From Phycicoccus sp. (GTDB lineage: Bacteria; Actinomycetota; Actinomycetes; Actinomycetales; Dermatophilaceae), in NCBI GenBank assembly GCA_017993715.1, contig JAGOME010000003.1:1-64000 (forward strand): a stretch of DNA of 64,000 bases, read 5' to 3'. Below, in pieces: positions 1-8,759 of the stretch. The position numbers and the translations under genes were made by a program. Numbering within the stretch: the stretch's first letter is position 1; every line of letters begins with the position of its first letter. The notes beneath the pieces are model-generated. The model was not told the origin of the DNA and did no database searches. It saw nothing but the letters and a program-made list of their open reading frames with translations.

Positions 1-1800
1 ATCCCCTTCACGACCGGCATTCTCGTCGGGATCGGTGAGGATGAACACGACCGGGTTGAGGCGTTGCTCGCCATTGCCCAGTCGCACCGCGAGTTCCGTC
101 ACGTCCAAGAGGTCATCGTCCAGAACTTCCTGCCCAAGCCGGGGACGGCCATGCGAGGGGCGCCCGCGTGTCCGCCGGAAGACCACCAGCGCGCGATCGC
201 GTTGGCGCGCCTCGTGCTGCCCCCCGACGTCCATGTCCAGGCGCCGCCCAACCTCACCGACGTCGCCGGCCTCGGCGCGCTGCTCGATGCCGGGATCGAC
301 GACTGGGGTGGGGTGTCGCCGGTGACGGCCGATCACGTGAACCCCGAGCGTCCCTGGCCGGCGGTCGAGGCCTTGCGCGAGGTGACCGAGGCGGCCGGCC
401 TGACGCTCGCGCCGCGGCTGACGGCCTATCCGGAGTTCATCGGCGCCGGCGAGCGCTGGATTGACCAGGACCTCCGGTTCGCCGCCATGGATCGCAGCGA
501 CGCGCACGGGTTAGCCCGGGACGACCCTGGCGCGATGTGGCCCGAGCGGCACCAGGCGGCGGCCAATGTCGGGACCGGCGCGGAGGTCGTGCAGGTGGGA
601 CGCCGCTCGACCAGCTGGTACTCCGGAGCGGATACCGACCCACAGCTGCTCATTCATGCAGACTCTGAGCCGTCGGCGGTCGGCGGTGCGGTGGCCGAGG
701 TCCTCGCAGGCGTGCGGGCAGGTGAGCTGCCCGGGGAGGCCGAGCTGGTGACGCTGTTCTCGGCCCGCGGACCTCAGGTGCGGGCGGTGGCGGCCCTGGC
801 TGATGAGTTGCGCGCGACCACGGTGGGTGACGAGGTGACCTACGTCGTCAATCGCAATGTCAACTACACCAACGTCTGCACGTTCAAGTGCACGTTCTGC
901 GGCTTCAGCAAGGGGCCGCTCTCCCTCAACCTGCGCGGCAAGCCCTACCTCCTCGACCTCGATGAGATCGCTTCTCGTGCAGTCGAAGCCGTGGAGCTGG
1001 GAGCGACGGAAATCTGTCTCCAGGGCGGCATTCACCCCAGTTTTGACGGCAACACCTACGTCGAGATCACCCAGGCTGTCCGGGCGGCCGCGCCATCGCT
1101 GCACATCCACGGCTTCACGGCACTGGAGGTTCATGAGGGCGCTCGGCGCCTGGGGGAGCCGATCGTCGACTACCTGACCCGCCTGCGGGAGGCGGGACTG
1201 TCGTCGCTGCCCGGGACGGCGGCCGAGGTGCTCGATGACGACATCCGCGCGATCCTGTGCCCCGACAAGGTGTCGACCCAGGAGTGGCTCGACACACACG
1301 AGGCGGCACATTCCGTTGGGTTGCGAAGCAACGTCACGCTCATGTTTGGCTCGGTGGAGCGGCCCGAGCACTGGGCCCGGCATTTCCTGGCGACCCGTGC
1401 GTTGCAGGAACGGACCGGTGGATTCACGGAGTTTGTGGGGTTGCCCTTCGTGCACATGGCCTCGCCGATCTACCTCAAGCGTCGGGCTCGGCGCGGGCCG
1501 ACGTGGCGCGAAACCGTTCTCGTGCACGCCATCGCGCGCATCGCCTACCACGGAGCGATTGACCACATCCAGGCATCGTGGGTCAAGCTCGGCACTCATG
1601 GCGCTGCCCAGTTGCTCAGGGCGGGCGTGGACGACCTTGGCGGGACGCTCATCGACGAGAACATCTCGCGGGCGGCAGGCGCGGCCCATGGCCAGGCGCT
1701 CGACGCGGCCGGTTTCCAAGAGATGGCGGCGTCAGTGGGGCGGTCAGCGCGGCAGCGCACCACGCTCTATGGCCCCGTGGACGCGGCGCTCGTCGGCTGA
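1..1800 (+). CDS. fbiC: FO synthase FbiC, 3' part (CofG end plus whole CofH)
   Basis: The frame is open from the first base, so the gene starts upstream; 599 residues are visible of a family usually near 850. FbiC makes FO, the deazaflavin chromophore of coenzyme F420, with two radical-SAM modules. Residues 1 to about 230 are the C-terminal half of the CofG module, whose own cysteine cluster must lie outside the window. The CofH module that follows is intact: its iron-sulfur C-x3-C-x2-C is seen in NVCTFKCTFCGF, with Cys codons at 877, 889 and 898. An F420-type oxidoreductase gene lies near the far end of the window, so the cofactor probably has a local user. The following gene starts 58 bases on from its own promoter. 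Confidence 0.95.
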   Translation: MPFTTGILVGIGEDEHDRVEALLAIAQSHREFRHVQEVIVQNFLPKPGTAMRGAPACPPEDHQRAIALARLVLPPDVHVQAPPNLTDVAGLGALLDAGIDDWGGVSPVTADHVNPERPWPAVEALREVTEAAGLTLAPRLTAYPEFIGAGERWIDQDLRFAAMDRSDAHGLARDDPGAMWPERHQAAANVGTGAEVVQVGRRSTSWYSGADTDPQLLIHADSEPSAVGGAVAEVLAGVRAGELPGEAELVTLFSARGPQVRAVAALADELRATTVGDEVTYVVNRNVNYTNVCTFKCTFCGFSKGPLSLNLRGKPYLLDLDEIASRAVEAVELGATEICLQGGIHPSFDGNTYVEITQAVRAAAPSLHIHGFTALEVHEGARRLGEPIVDYLTRLREAGLSSLPGTAAEVLDDDIRAILCPDKVSTQEWLDTHEAAHSVGLRSNVTLMFGSVERPEHWARHFLATRALQERTGGFTEFVGLPFVHMASPIYLKRRARRGPTWRETVLVHAIARIAYHGAIDHIQASWVKLGTHGAAQLLRAGVDDLGGTLIDENISRAAGAAHGQALDAAGFQEMAASVGRSARQRTTLYGPVDAALVG

Positions 1801-1846
1801 TCACCCGAGGCCCCGCCGGCCCCGCCAGCAGGCGTCCTCCGCGAGT

Positions 1847-1852
1847 TAGAGT
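1847..1852 (+). promoter_or_regulatory. -10 box TAGAGT, leaderless start of the next gene
   Basis: TAGAGT is followed by six bases and then GTG. This TAnnnT-to-start spacing places the transcript start at or next to the start codon, so the mRNA would be leaderless. There is no Shine-Dalgarno sequence, which agrees. Confidence 0.6.
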
Positions 1853-1858
1853 GCCCGA

Positions 1859-3178
1859 GTGAGGGTGATCTGGCGGGGGGCCATGGGGGCGCTGACCGTC
1901 GTTGTCGATGCGGTGCGCCTGTTCGCGGCGCACTGGCCTGCCTTGCTGACCATCTTTCTCGCGGGGCACGCCCTGCGGAATGCCGCCCTGTGGGCGGGGA
2001 TGGAGATCTCCCTCTCCTCGCCGTTCCTCGGTGCCATGCTGGTGCCCTTCGCCCCGCTCGCCGCCCTGACCGCGCTGATCCTGATGCTGCGCAGTCTGGC
2101 CGAGTCCCTGCGCAACGTCGACCAGGCGGAGATGTCCCCCCGGCCGAGCGAGCCCGGCCAGTCTCGGCGCCGGATGATCATCGACAACCGGCTGGCGCTG
2201 TTGTCCTCGACCCTCATCCCCTTCCTTGCGGTCTATGCAGCCCAGGGCTACCTGGCGCGTGACCGGATGAAGTGGATCGTCGAGACCACCAGCGATGACA
2301 TCTTCAACCGCACGAATGCGCTGGCGGGCACGTTCACCGACGGGAGCCGGTCGTCCATCGTCGCCGATGAGTACTACTGGTGGGTCCTGGGATCGGCGTT
2401 TGCCTTGCGCTGGCTCGTAGGCCGGTTGCACCTTGCCGACCGCAACCGCGGGTGGGGACTGTTTGCTGCCTGGCTCGAAGTCACCTGGGTGACGCTGTTC
2501 GCCAATCGGGCGGGCCGGTGGGTCAACTCCGTCTGGGACTGGGTCACCACCCGCTCGTTGGTCGCATGGGCCCTGGATGCGTGGGAGTCGGTGACGAGCG
2601 CCCTGGGCCCCATCGGGGCGCCGCTACGAGCCGCCGCCCAGTGGTTGACGACGCTGCTCGGTGAGCTCGGCGGCGTCATTCTCGTGCCGATTGCCTGGCT
2701 GACCGTCGCGGCGGTCGTCTACGGGCGCACCCTGCCCGCCCAGCAAGGGCCGGGCCTGGTCGCCCGGGTGCAACGCCGACTCGGACCGTTTCCTCCCCTG
2801 ACGCGACGCTGGATCGTGGACTGGGCCCGGACCCTGGAGAGCAAGTTCGCCGGTCTCTACCGCGGCATCAGCCTGTTGGCCTCAGCTGGACTGGTCCCCA
2901 TGCTCGTGTTTTGCCTGGTCTTCGGACTCGTGGGCCAGGTCGAACTGGTGGGCTGGCAGCTCGTGCGTTGGGTCACCGGGCCGATGGCCTTGGCGGACTC
3001 CAGCGCCGTCTACCCCTGGCTGGAGATCGTGCCGCGGGCGCTGTCGATGATGGCCATCGTCGTGCTGAGCGCCGCGGCGGCCGATCGCCTGATTGGCGCA
3101 GCCCACCAACGCGCGAATGCCGTGGCCGAGGCGTCCGTGGGTCAGGACGAGGGGGTCGTCAGGGGGACCGACAGGTAG
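1859..3178 (+). CDS. multi-pass membrane protein, unknown function
   Basis: A 439-residue protein with about eight hydrophobic segments (near residues 10-40, 55-75, 118-140, 180-200, 205-235, 270-290, 338-362 and 395-415). Charged loops lie between them, and the C-terminal tail is polar. I see no transporter signature, active-site motif or soluble domain, and I do not recognise the family. The GTG start is fixed by a leaderless -10 box. Its last 37 bases overlap the end of the convergent gene on the other strand, so neither can have an independent terminator there. It faces a three-gene operon of small membrane-anchored proteins; a joint envelope role is possible but unproven. Confidence 0.75.
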   Translation: MRVIWRGAMGALTVVVDAVRLFAAHWPALLTIFLAGHALRNAALWAGMEISLSSPFLGAMLVPFAPLAALTALILMLRSLAESLRNVDQAEMSPRPSEPGQSRRRMIIDNRLALLSSTLIPFLAVYAAQGYLARDRMKWIVETTSDDIFNRTNALAGTFTDGSRSSIVADEYYWWVLGSAFALRWLVGRLHLADRNRGWGLFAAWLEVTWVTLFANRAGRWVNSVWDWVTTRSLVAWALDAWESVTSALGPIGAPLRAAAQWLTTLLGELGGVILVPIAWLTVAAVVYGRTLPAQQGPGLVARVQRRLGPFPPLTRRWIVDWARTLESKFAGLYRGISLLASAGLVPMLVFCLVFGLVGQVELVGWQLVRWVTGPMALADSSAVYPWLEIVPRALSMMAIVVLSAAAADRLIGAAHQRANAVAEASVGQDEGVVRGTDR

Positions 3179-3753
3179 GTCGGGGTCGCCCACCAGAGGC
3201 GGGCCTCCGCGGGCAAGAAGTCGCCGGAGGTGAGCAGATAGCGGCGGATCTCGTAGCTCTGGGGGATCGGCTCCTGTGTGCCGTCCTCCGCGAAGATCGG
3301 TGAGGGCCTGCAGCCGGGGACCGGCAGCGTCGCGTAGCCGTCCGCAGCGGGATAGCTCGTGGGGGCGTACCGCACCACGTGCCCCTGCTCATCGGCGAGG
3401 GCCAGGGTGCAGGCAGCATCCTGCGGCAACTCGCCCTCCACCTGGAGCGTGATCCGCCACCAGGTCGCCCTCGGGGGTGTCGGTGCCTCGTACGCAACGC
3501 GGTCGTCGTCCATCGCCTGCCCGACTTCGGTGACGTCGAGGACGCCGATGGCGACATCGGTCATCGTGGAGCCCTCGCCGGGGACAGCGAACGAGGTCAG
3601 GCTGCCCAGTGCTGCGTGGGTCGGCTCGTGCGGCTGCCAGTCCCACCAGAAGTGCACCAATCGCGAGCTGCTGGCCGCCAGCGCAAGGGCAAAGGTGGGC
3701 ACCAGCAGAATCAAGGCCCAGCGGTTGCGAGCAGACCAACGGCGCCAGCTCAC
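3142..3753 (-). CDS. small membrane-anchored protein, third gene of a paralogous trio
   Basis: 203 residues: a short basic N-terminus, one membrane helix (about residues 10-30) and about 170 residues that look beta-rich and extracytoplasmic. The GTG start overlaps the TGA of the upstream gene as GTGA, the usual sign of translational coupling; an in-frame start further upstream is less likely. The layout (anchor plus beta domain) and the segment RLWWATPTYLSVPL resemble the first protein of the trio (GGFWWADGTPNGRIILPV). The mature part recalls the DUF4352-like immunoglobulin fold of surface proteins, but I cannot prove membership. Its 3' end overlaps the convergent membrane-protein gene. Confidence 0.7.
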   Translation of the reverse strand: MSWRRWSARNRWALILLVPTFALALAASSSRLVHFWWDWQPHEPTHAALGSLTSFAVPGEGSTMTDVAIGVLDVTEVGQAMDDDRVAYEAPTPPRATWWRITLQVEGELPQDAACTLALADEQGHVVRYAPTSYPAADGYATLPVPGCRPSPIFAEDGTQEPIPQSYEIRRYLLTSGDFLPAEARLWWATPTYLSVPLTTPSS

Positions 3754-4358
3754 TGAACGCTCACCCCGTCGAGGGTCTTGGGCTGGGGGGCGACCGGATC
3801 GGTCGCGCTCTGCCACTGTCGGATCAGATCCGCGGTGATGGCCAGGTCGACATCAGCGACGGCGTCGAAATCCTCGCCGCTGGCATCGGGACCGAGGACC
3901 ACATGCAGGCCAGCGAGGCGGTCGACGGGAACGTCCACGGCGACACTGCAGGTCAGCGGGAGACCTGGGATCGCCCCGGAACACGTATCTGGGTGCCGGT
4001 TCGAGGGCGACCCGCCCCAGAGCGTCCCGTTCGTCGCGCGGAACTGCGCCCACTGCAAGGTCGTGATCTCGTCAGCCGGCGTGAAGGTGATGTCGACCAT
4101 GACGTACAGGCCCGGGGTGGTGTAGGTCTGCTGCCACTGACTCAGCGTCGGGGCGCCTCGCACGCCCGTCACCACGACGCTGCCGTCGCGCAGCGGCACC
4201 CGCTCACCGATCTGGGCGGTCGTGACGAACGGCCGCGTCCCGGCCTGCGAGGTGGGCAGGGTCTGGGCGAGAAGGCGTCCGGCGGCGAGCGTGGCGATGA
4301 CCGCAACGGCACTGGTGGTCAGGCGCCAGGCCCGGCCCGACGGCATTCTCGGCGCCAT
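3750..4358 (-). CDS. small membrane-anchored protein, second gene of the trio
   Basis: 202 residues from ATG (MAPRMPSGRAWRLTTSA), with one N-terminal hydrophobic helix (about residues 13-32) followed by a secreted beta-rich part. PGLYVMVDITFTP is the sort of strand seen in DUF4352-like domains. Two cysteines (in DTCSG and LTCSV) could pair outside the cell. The start codon overlaps the stop of the preceding gene by one base (TGATG), and its own stop overlaps the next start (GTGA), so the three genes are one translationally coupled operon. Function unknown. Confidence 0.7.
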   Translation of the reverse strand: MAPRMPSGRAWRLTTSAVAVIATLAAGRLLAQTLPTSQAGTRPFVTTAQIGERVPLRDGSVVVTGVRGAPTLSQWQQTYTTPGLYVMVDITFTPADEITTLQWAQFRATNGTLWGGSPSNRHPDTCSGAIPGLPLTCSVAVDVPVDRLAGLHVVLGPDASGEDFDAVADVDLAITADLIRQWQSATDPVAPQPKTLDGVSVQ

Positions 4359-5038
4359 CAGGACGCCGGTGTCGGCGACGATGCGGCAGGGCGGGTCACG
4401 GGCAGGATGATCCGACCGTTGGGGGTGCCGTCGGCCCACCAGAAACCACCCTCGACGAAGTTCTCTCGGTAGGTCAGGGCCCGGGTCTCGACGGTGACCG
4501 TGGCCCCGATCGCGGCTTGGTCCTCGACCTTGAAGGCGAATGCCACGTCGTAGCTGAGACCTGGGCCAGGCGCGCCGAGCAGGTGGCCGTCCTGTACGAC
4601 GTAGACGGCGGGCACGGCGGGGTGGTCGGCCGTGGCGGGACTGGGGGAGTAGGGATCCCGTGCGAGGCCCGGGACATCAACGAGCGTCACCTGCGGATCC
4701 AGGGGCGCAACCCACGGCGCCTGCTCCAGGGGGTTGCGCAACCGGCCGCCGACCATCAGATAGGCAGCGGTCCCCTCGAGCTCGGGGATGTCGCCGCCCG
4801 GGGCCTGGGTGAGCAGGACCTTGGTAATGGCGATCTCGTAGGGGGCCACCGCACGCCACGCTCCCGTCGTGAACTCGGACGGCTCCGTGCTCTGGGCGGT
4901 CCGCAGTCCGCCCAGCGGGGCGCTGACGAGGAGCACCACGGCCAGGAGGGCGTACAAGAGGTGGGAGAGCGGGCGGTCGATGAGCCGCCGCAGCAGGCCG
5001 GGCCCACCGTCAGCGCGCTGTCCCCCGAACTTCCCCAC
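4358..5038 (-). CDS. small membrane-anchored protein, first gene of the trio
   Basis: 226 residues. A cytoplasmic basic stretch precedes one membrane helix (about residues 27-46, LLYALLAVVLLVSAPL); the rest is exported and beta-rich. GTG at 5038 is chosen because TACCAT sits exactly six bases upstream, giving a leaderless start. The open frame continues further upstream but would then overlap pcrA's coding sequence and promoter. It is divergent from pcrA with 67 bases between start codons. The domain order matches the two downstream genes, suggesting tandem duplication and divergence. No function can be assigned. Confidence 0.7.
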   Translation of the reverse strand: MGKFGGQRADGGPGLLRRLIDRPLSHLLYALLAVVLLVSAPLGGLRTAQSTEPSEFTTGAWRAVAPYEIAITKVLLTQAPGGDIPELEGTAAYLMVGGRLRNPLEQAPWVAPLDPQVTLVDVPGLARDPYSPSPATADHPAVPAVYVVQDGHLLGAPGPGLSYDVAFAFKVEDQAAIGATVTVETRALTYRENFVEGGFWWADGTPNGRIILPVTRPAASSPTPAS

Positions 5039-5044
5039 GCAGGC

Positions 5045-5050
5045 ATGGTA
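5045..5050 (-). promoter_or_regulatory. -10 box TACCAT of the three-gene operon
   Basis: Read on the minus strand, TACCAT is followed by six bases and the GTG at 5038, giving a leaderless transcript. It lies back to back with the pcrA promoter. Confidence 0.55.
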
Positions 5051-5092
5051 GGTGATCCGCCAGGGGGGCCCGTGCCCGTCGGTGTCGCCACT

Positions 5093-5098
5093 TAGGCT
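5093..5098 (+). promoter_or_regulatory. -10 box TAGGCT of pcrA
   Basis: TAGGCT is followed by seven bases and ATG, giving a leaderless start that decides the pcrA start codon. Confidence 0.6.
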
Positions 5099-5105
5099 GG
5101 ACCCG

Positions 5106-7604
5106 ATGAGCACTCTGTTCGACGGCATCCCCCTCTTTGGTGACGAGCCGCCCGCCGATGACGCCGTCGGCGCATCGGTCCGATCGGGGACGGTCAATGA
5201 CGCCGGGGTGCCTGCCTGGGCTCTGGACCCCGACGGCCAGGCGCCGGCCCATGGGGGCGGGCGGCATTCGGGCTGGTCTGCCGGGCCCCGACCCGATCCC
5301 GCCGCCCTCCTTGAGGGACTCAACGACGAGCAGCGCGCCGCCGTGCTCCATGAGGGTGGGCCCCTGCTCATCATCGCCGGGGCCGGATCGGGCAAGACGC
5401 GGGTCTTGACCCAGCGCATTGCCTACCTGCTGGCTGCGCGCGGGGTGCAGCCCGGCCAGGTCTTGGCGATCACCTTCACCAACAAGGCCGCTGCAGAGAT
5501 GCGCGAGCGGGTCGATGCCCTCGTCGGCGGGCGCGCTCGGGCCATGTGGGTGATGACCTTTCACAGCGCCTGCGTGCGGATCCTGCGCCGTGAGTCCGAC
5601 AAGGTGGGCCTGCGCTCGACGTTCTCCATCTACGACGCCGCGGACAGCCAGCGCCTCATGGCCATGGTGCTGCGCGACATGGACCTCGATCCCAAGCGCT
5701 ACAACCCCCGCGCGTTCAGCCACCAGGTCTCCAACCTCAAAAACGAGCTCATCGATCCGGAGACCTATGCCGAGCGCGTCGGTGTCGTCGACCCGGGCGA
5801 CGTCACGGGCGGCCAACAGGCGTATGCCGCGGGCGGGACTCACCAGGAAAGGGTTCTGGCCGAGGCGTATTCGGAGTACCAGCGGCGGCTCCGGCTAGCC
5901 AACGCCTTCGACTTCGACGACCTGATCATGACGACGGTGCACCTGTTCCAGGCGTTCCCGGACGTCGCTGAGCACTATCGGCGTCGCTTCCGGCACGTCA
6001 TGGTCGACGAGTACCAGGACACCAACCAGGCTCAATACCAGCTGATCCGCGAGCTCGTCGGGTCCGACGCGACCCGGGGCGAGCATGGCGTCGAGCCCAG
6101 TGAGCTGGTTGTCGTCGGGGATGCCGACCAGTCGATCTATGCGTTCCGCGGGGCCAGCATCCGCAACATCGTCGAGTTCGAGACGGACTATCCCGACGCG
6201 GAAACCATTCTCCTGGAGCGCAATTACCGCTCCACCCAGACCATCCTCACCGCGGCGAATGCCGTCATCGCGCGCAACGAGGGCCGCCGCAAGAAGAACC
6301 TGTGGACCGAGGCTGGCATGGGCGCGCTCATCGTCGGCTACGTCGCCGACAACGAGCACGACGAGGCCTCGTTCGTCGCCCGCAGCATCGACCGACTGGG
6401 CGACGAAGCCGACGTCAAGCCCCGTGATGTCGCGGTGTTCTATCGGACCAACGCGCAGTCGCGGGCGCTGGAAGAGGTCTTCGTCCGCGTCGGCATTCCC
6501 TACAAGATCGTCGGCGGCACCCGGTTCTACGAGCGACGGGAGGTCAAGGACGCCCTGGCCTACCTGCGGGTCCTGTCCAATCCCCAGGACACGGTCAATC
6601 TGCGGCGCATCCTCAATGTCCCCAAGCGGGGGATCGGGGATCGGGCCGCGGCCGTCATCGCCGTTCTTGCAGAGCGCGAACGCATCTCCTTCGTCGAGGC
6701 ACTGGGCCGGCCGGAGGACGCCCCGGGCATCGCCACCCGCTCGGTTGCGGCCATCAAGGGGTTCACGTCCCTCTTGGAGTCGCTCGGTCAGGTACGCGAC
6801 GACGATGATGCCGGTGTCGGTGACCTGCTCGAGGCCGTGCTTGACCGATCCGGCTATCTCGCCGAGCTACGGGCCTCCCACGACCCGCAGGACGAGACCC
6901 GCGTGGAGAATCTCGCCGAGCTCGTCGCTGTCGCGCGAGAGTTCGACGACTCACGCGCCGAGACCGGCGAGGTCGTCGCGCTTGAGGACTTCCTCGAGCA
7001 GGTCTCGCTCGTCGCCGACGCCGACGAGATCCCCGACGCCGAGATCGACGAGGCCGGCGTGGTCACCCTCATGACGCTGCATACGGCCAAGGGCCTGGAG
7101 TTCCCCGTCGTCTTCCTCACCGGCCTCGAAGACGGCACCTTCCCCCACCTGCGTTCCCTCGGAGATCCCAAGGAGCTCGAGGAGGAGCGGCGCTTGGCCT
7201 ACGTCGGGATTACGCGGGCTCGCGAGCGTTTGCATCTGTCCCGGGCGGCCGTCCGCTCGGCCTGGGGTGCCCCGCAATACAACCCACCCTCCCGGTTCCT
7301 GGACGAGATCCCGGCCGATCTGATCACCTGGGAGCGCGAGCTCGCCGGCGCGGCTGCCGTGGGTCGCCGCGACCAGCGACCCGCCGTCGCGACTCTGGCG
7401 ACGCGGCCCGGGGTGCGCTCGCCGGGCAACCGGCCACCGATCCACCTGGCCAAGGGGGAGCGGGTCACGCATGACTCCTTCGGCCTGGGCACGGTGATCG
7501 ACCTGCGCGGCGACGGCGACAAGGCGCAGGCCCAGGTCGACTTCGGCGGCGAGACCGGGATGAAGTGGTTCCTGCTGCGCTTCGCCCCGCTCACCAAACT
7601 CTGA
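5106..7604 (+). CDS. pcrA: ATP-dependent DNA helicase PcrA/UvrD
   Basis: An 832-residue superfamily 1A 3'-5' helicase acting in excision repair and replication-fork maintenance. The Walker A is AGAGSGKT at about residue 91, motif II is DEYQDTNQAQY near residue 300, and motif III is GDADQSIYAFRGA. The late motifs VVTLMTLHTAKGLEFPVVF and RRLAYVGITRARERL are intact. The C-terminus has the Tudor-like domain of PcrA (HDSFGLGTVIDLRGDGD, ending KWFLLRFAPLTKL), which in the family contacts RNA polymerase. An acidic and proline-rich N-terminal extension of about 60 residues precedes the helicase core, as in other actinobacteria. The gene is monocistronic: a repeat-derived hairpin follows and a convergent gene lies beyond. 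Confidence 0.97.
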   Translation: MSTLFDGIPLFGDEPPADDAVGASVRSGTVNDAGVPAWALDPDGQAPAHGGGRHSGWSAGPRPDPAALLEGLNDEQRAAVLHEGGPLLIIAGAGSGKTRVLTQRIAYLLAARGVQPGQVLAITFTNKAAAEMRERVDALVGGRARAMWVMTFHSACVRILRRESDKVGLRSTFSIYDAADSQRLMAMVLRDMDLDPKRYNPRAFSHQVSNLKNELIDPETYAERVGVVDPGDVTGGQQAYAAGGTHQERVLAEAYSEYQRRLRLANAFDFDDLIMTTVHLFQAFPDVAEHYRRRFRHVMVDEYQDTNQAQYQLIRELVGSDATRGEHGVEPSELVVVGDADQSIYAFRGASIRNIVEFETDYPDAETILLERNYRSTQTILTAANAVIARNEGRRKKNLWTEAGMGALIVGYVADNEHDEASFVARSIDRLGDEADVKPRDVAVFYRTNAQSRALEEVFVRVGIPYKIVGGTRFYERREVKDALAYLRVLSNPQDTVNLRRILNVPKRGIGDRAAAVIAVLAERERISFVEALGRPEDAPGIATRSVAAIKGFTSLLESLGQVRDDDDAGVGDLLEAVLDRSGYLAELRASHDPQDETRVENLAELVAVAREFDDSRAETGEVVALEDFLEQVSLVADADEIPDAEIDEAGVVTLMTLHTAKGLEFPVVFLTGLEDGTFPHLRSLGDPKELEEERRLAYVGITRARERLHLSRAAVRSAWGAPQYNPPSRFLDEIPADLITWERELAGAAAVGRRDQRPAVATLATRPGVRSPGNRPPIHLAKGERVTHDSFGLGTVIDLRGDGDKAQAQVDFGGETGMKWFLLRFAPLTKL

Positions 7605-7722
7605 CCGCACGGGCTGGCATCCGACGGTGAGGTGGCCCACAGCTCACCTGATGCCGAAACGGCATCGGCCGGAGGCCAGGGCTGGGAACGGGCGGCATTC
7701 GGCGTGGCCGGCTGCTCGGAAG

Positions 7723-7792
7723 GTGCGGGTTCGCAGGGGAAAACAACCCCTGCGAACCCGCACGTTCGCGCTTTAGGCGGGAAAGTGCGAGC
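7723..7792 (+). repeat. 70-bp hairpin-tail repeat, copy A
   Basis: A perfect 17-bp inverted repeat (arms 7723-7739 and 7747-7763) with the 7-nt loop AAAACAA is followed by a 29-bp tail containing GGCGGGAAAGT. It aligns without gaps to three other copies at 32043, 33482 and 34854. It sits between the convergent pcrA and lipase genes and could terminate both. The tail reaches into the lipase gene and supplies its last codons and stop. Confidence 0.85.
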
Positions 7793-8747
7793 GGGGACGC
7801 GGAGTGCGCGAGTCGATCGGGATGGCGCCGTCCGTGGCGGTCGACCCGTCGTGGTCCAGGTGCGCCAGCGCCGTGGAGATCCCGTGCACGACATCCCCGA
7901 CGATCGGCAACGAGGCGTGTCCGACCGCCGACAACGCGACCGACCGGACGTCCAGATCGGGGTGGATGAGCTCGGCATTGCGCTGAGGGAAGACCAGCTC
8001 GTCCGCATCGGACCAGTAACACAGGAACCGGGTCTGGCACCGCGGCACCGGCTCCGCCAGCTCCTCGATGAACCCACTGCCTGGCCGCATCTGTCGCGCC
8101 ACCGCTGTTGGCCACAAGTAGGCCATGTACGTCCCCTGATGGGGAGTCCCAAGCGTGACGAGGGTGTGGACGCGGGAGTCCCCACCCAGGCGCGTCACGT
8201 AGTAGCGCGCAATGAGGCCGCCCAGGCTGTGTCCGATGACGTGGATGCGCTCATAGCCGGTCTCCTCGACGATGCGCTCCACCTCGCCGGCCAACTCCAG
8301 CGCTGCGACGCGGATGTCCGAGGTGAAGATCGAGTAGTTCATCGCGAAGATCGAGCCGAAGCCCCGCCGCGACAGGCCGCGTTTGAGCAGCGTGAAGATC
8401 GACCTGTTGTCGATGAGCCCGTGGACCAGCAGGATCGGCGTCCCCGCAGCCTCGACATTGGAGGCCAGCAGGCCGCGCTGGACCGGGGCCAGGTGCTCGA
8501 TGCGCAGCCCGCGTGAGGTCACTGCGCCGCGCCCGAAGAACGTGCCGATGGGATACGTCACGACGTGTGTGGTCACCCAGGCCGCCTCAATGGCGGCGCC
8601 GAGAAGCATGGGGGCGGTCAGCCGGCTCGCCAAGGACCGCGCGCCGTCCTGCACGAGGCAGGCCAGGCGGGCAACCTGGCCAGGCAGGTCGGCGGGGGCG
8701 GCGGCACCGGAGGCGAGGTGCGCGTCCGCCGGACGTTGGCGACGCAT
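7773..8747 (-). CDS. alpha/beta-hydrolase lipase/esterase
   Basis: 324 residues with the signature of lipases of the PGAP1/class-2 type. There is an oxyanion segment ILLVHGLIDNRS, the nucleophile elbow GHSLGG (Ser about 174), an acid residue in YWSDADE (Asp about 249) and a His in AVGHASLP (about 277). A hydrophobic stretch near residues 45-68 may be a membrane anchor; no cleavable signal peptide is clear. ATG at 8747 is preferred over the longer frame because CATACT lies six bases upstream. Odd feature: the last residues, HFPA, and the TAA stop are encoded inside the tail of repeat copy A, so insertion of the repeat probably reset the C-terminus. Substrate unknown. Confidence 0.85.
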   Translation of the reverse strand: MRRQRPADAHLASGAAAPADLPGQVARLACLVQDGARSLASRLTAPMLLGAAIEAAWVTTHVVTYPIGTFFGRGAVTSRGLRIEHLAPVQRGLLASNVEAAGTPILLVHGLIDNRSIFTLLKRGLSRRGFGSIFAMNYSIFTSDIRVAALELAGEVERIVEETGYERIHVIGHSLGGLIARYYVTRLGGDSRVHTLVTLGTPHQGTYMAYLWPTAVARQMRPGSGFIEELAEPVPRCQTRFLCYWSDADELVFPQRNAELIHPDLDVRSVALSAVGHASLPIVGDVVHGISTALAHLDHDGSTATDGAIPIDSRTPRPRSHFPA

Positions 8748-8753
8748 TCTTTG

Positions 8754-8759
8754 AGTATG
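8754..8759 (-). promoter_or_regulatory. -10-like CATACT of the lipase gene
   Basis: CATACT lies six bases before the ATG at 8747 on the minus strand. It fits the leaderless spacing but has C in place of the first T of TAnnnT. Confidence 0.4.

Noticed and set aside
7723..7763. Repeat copy A as an ordinary pcrA terminator only
   Set aside because: It may terminate transcription, but the same 70-bp unit with a conserved tail recurs at three other sites, two of them bracketing a gene, which a simple terminator does not explain.
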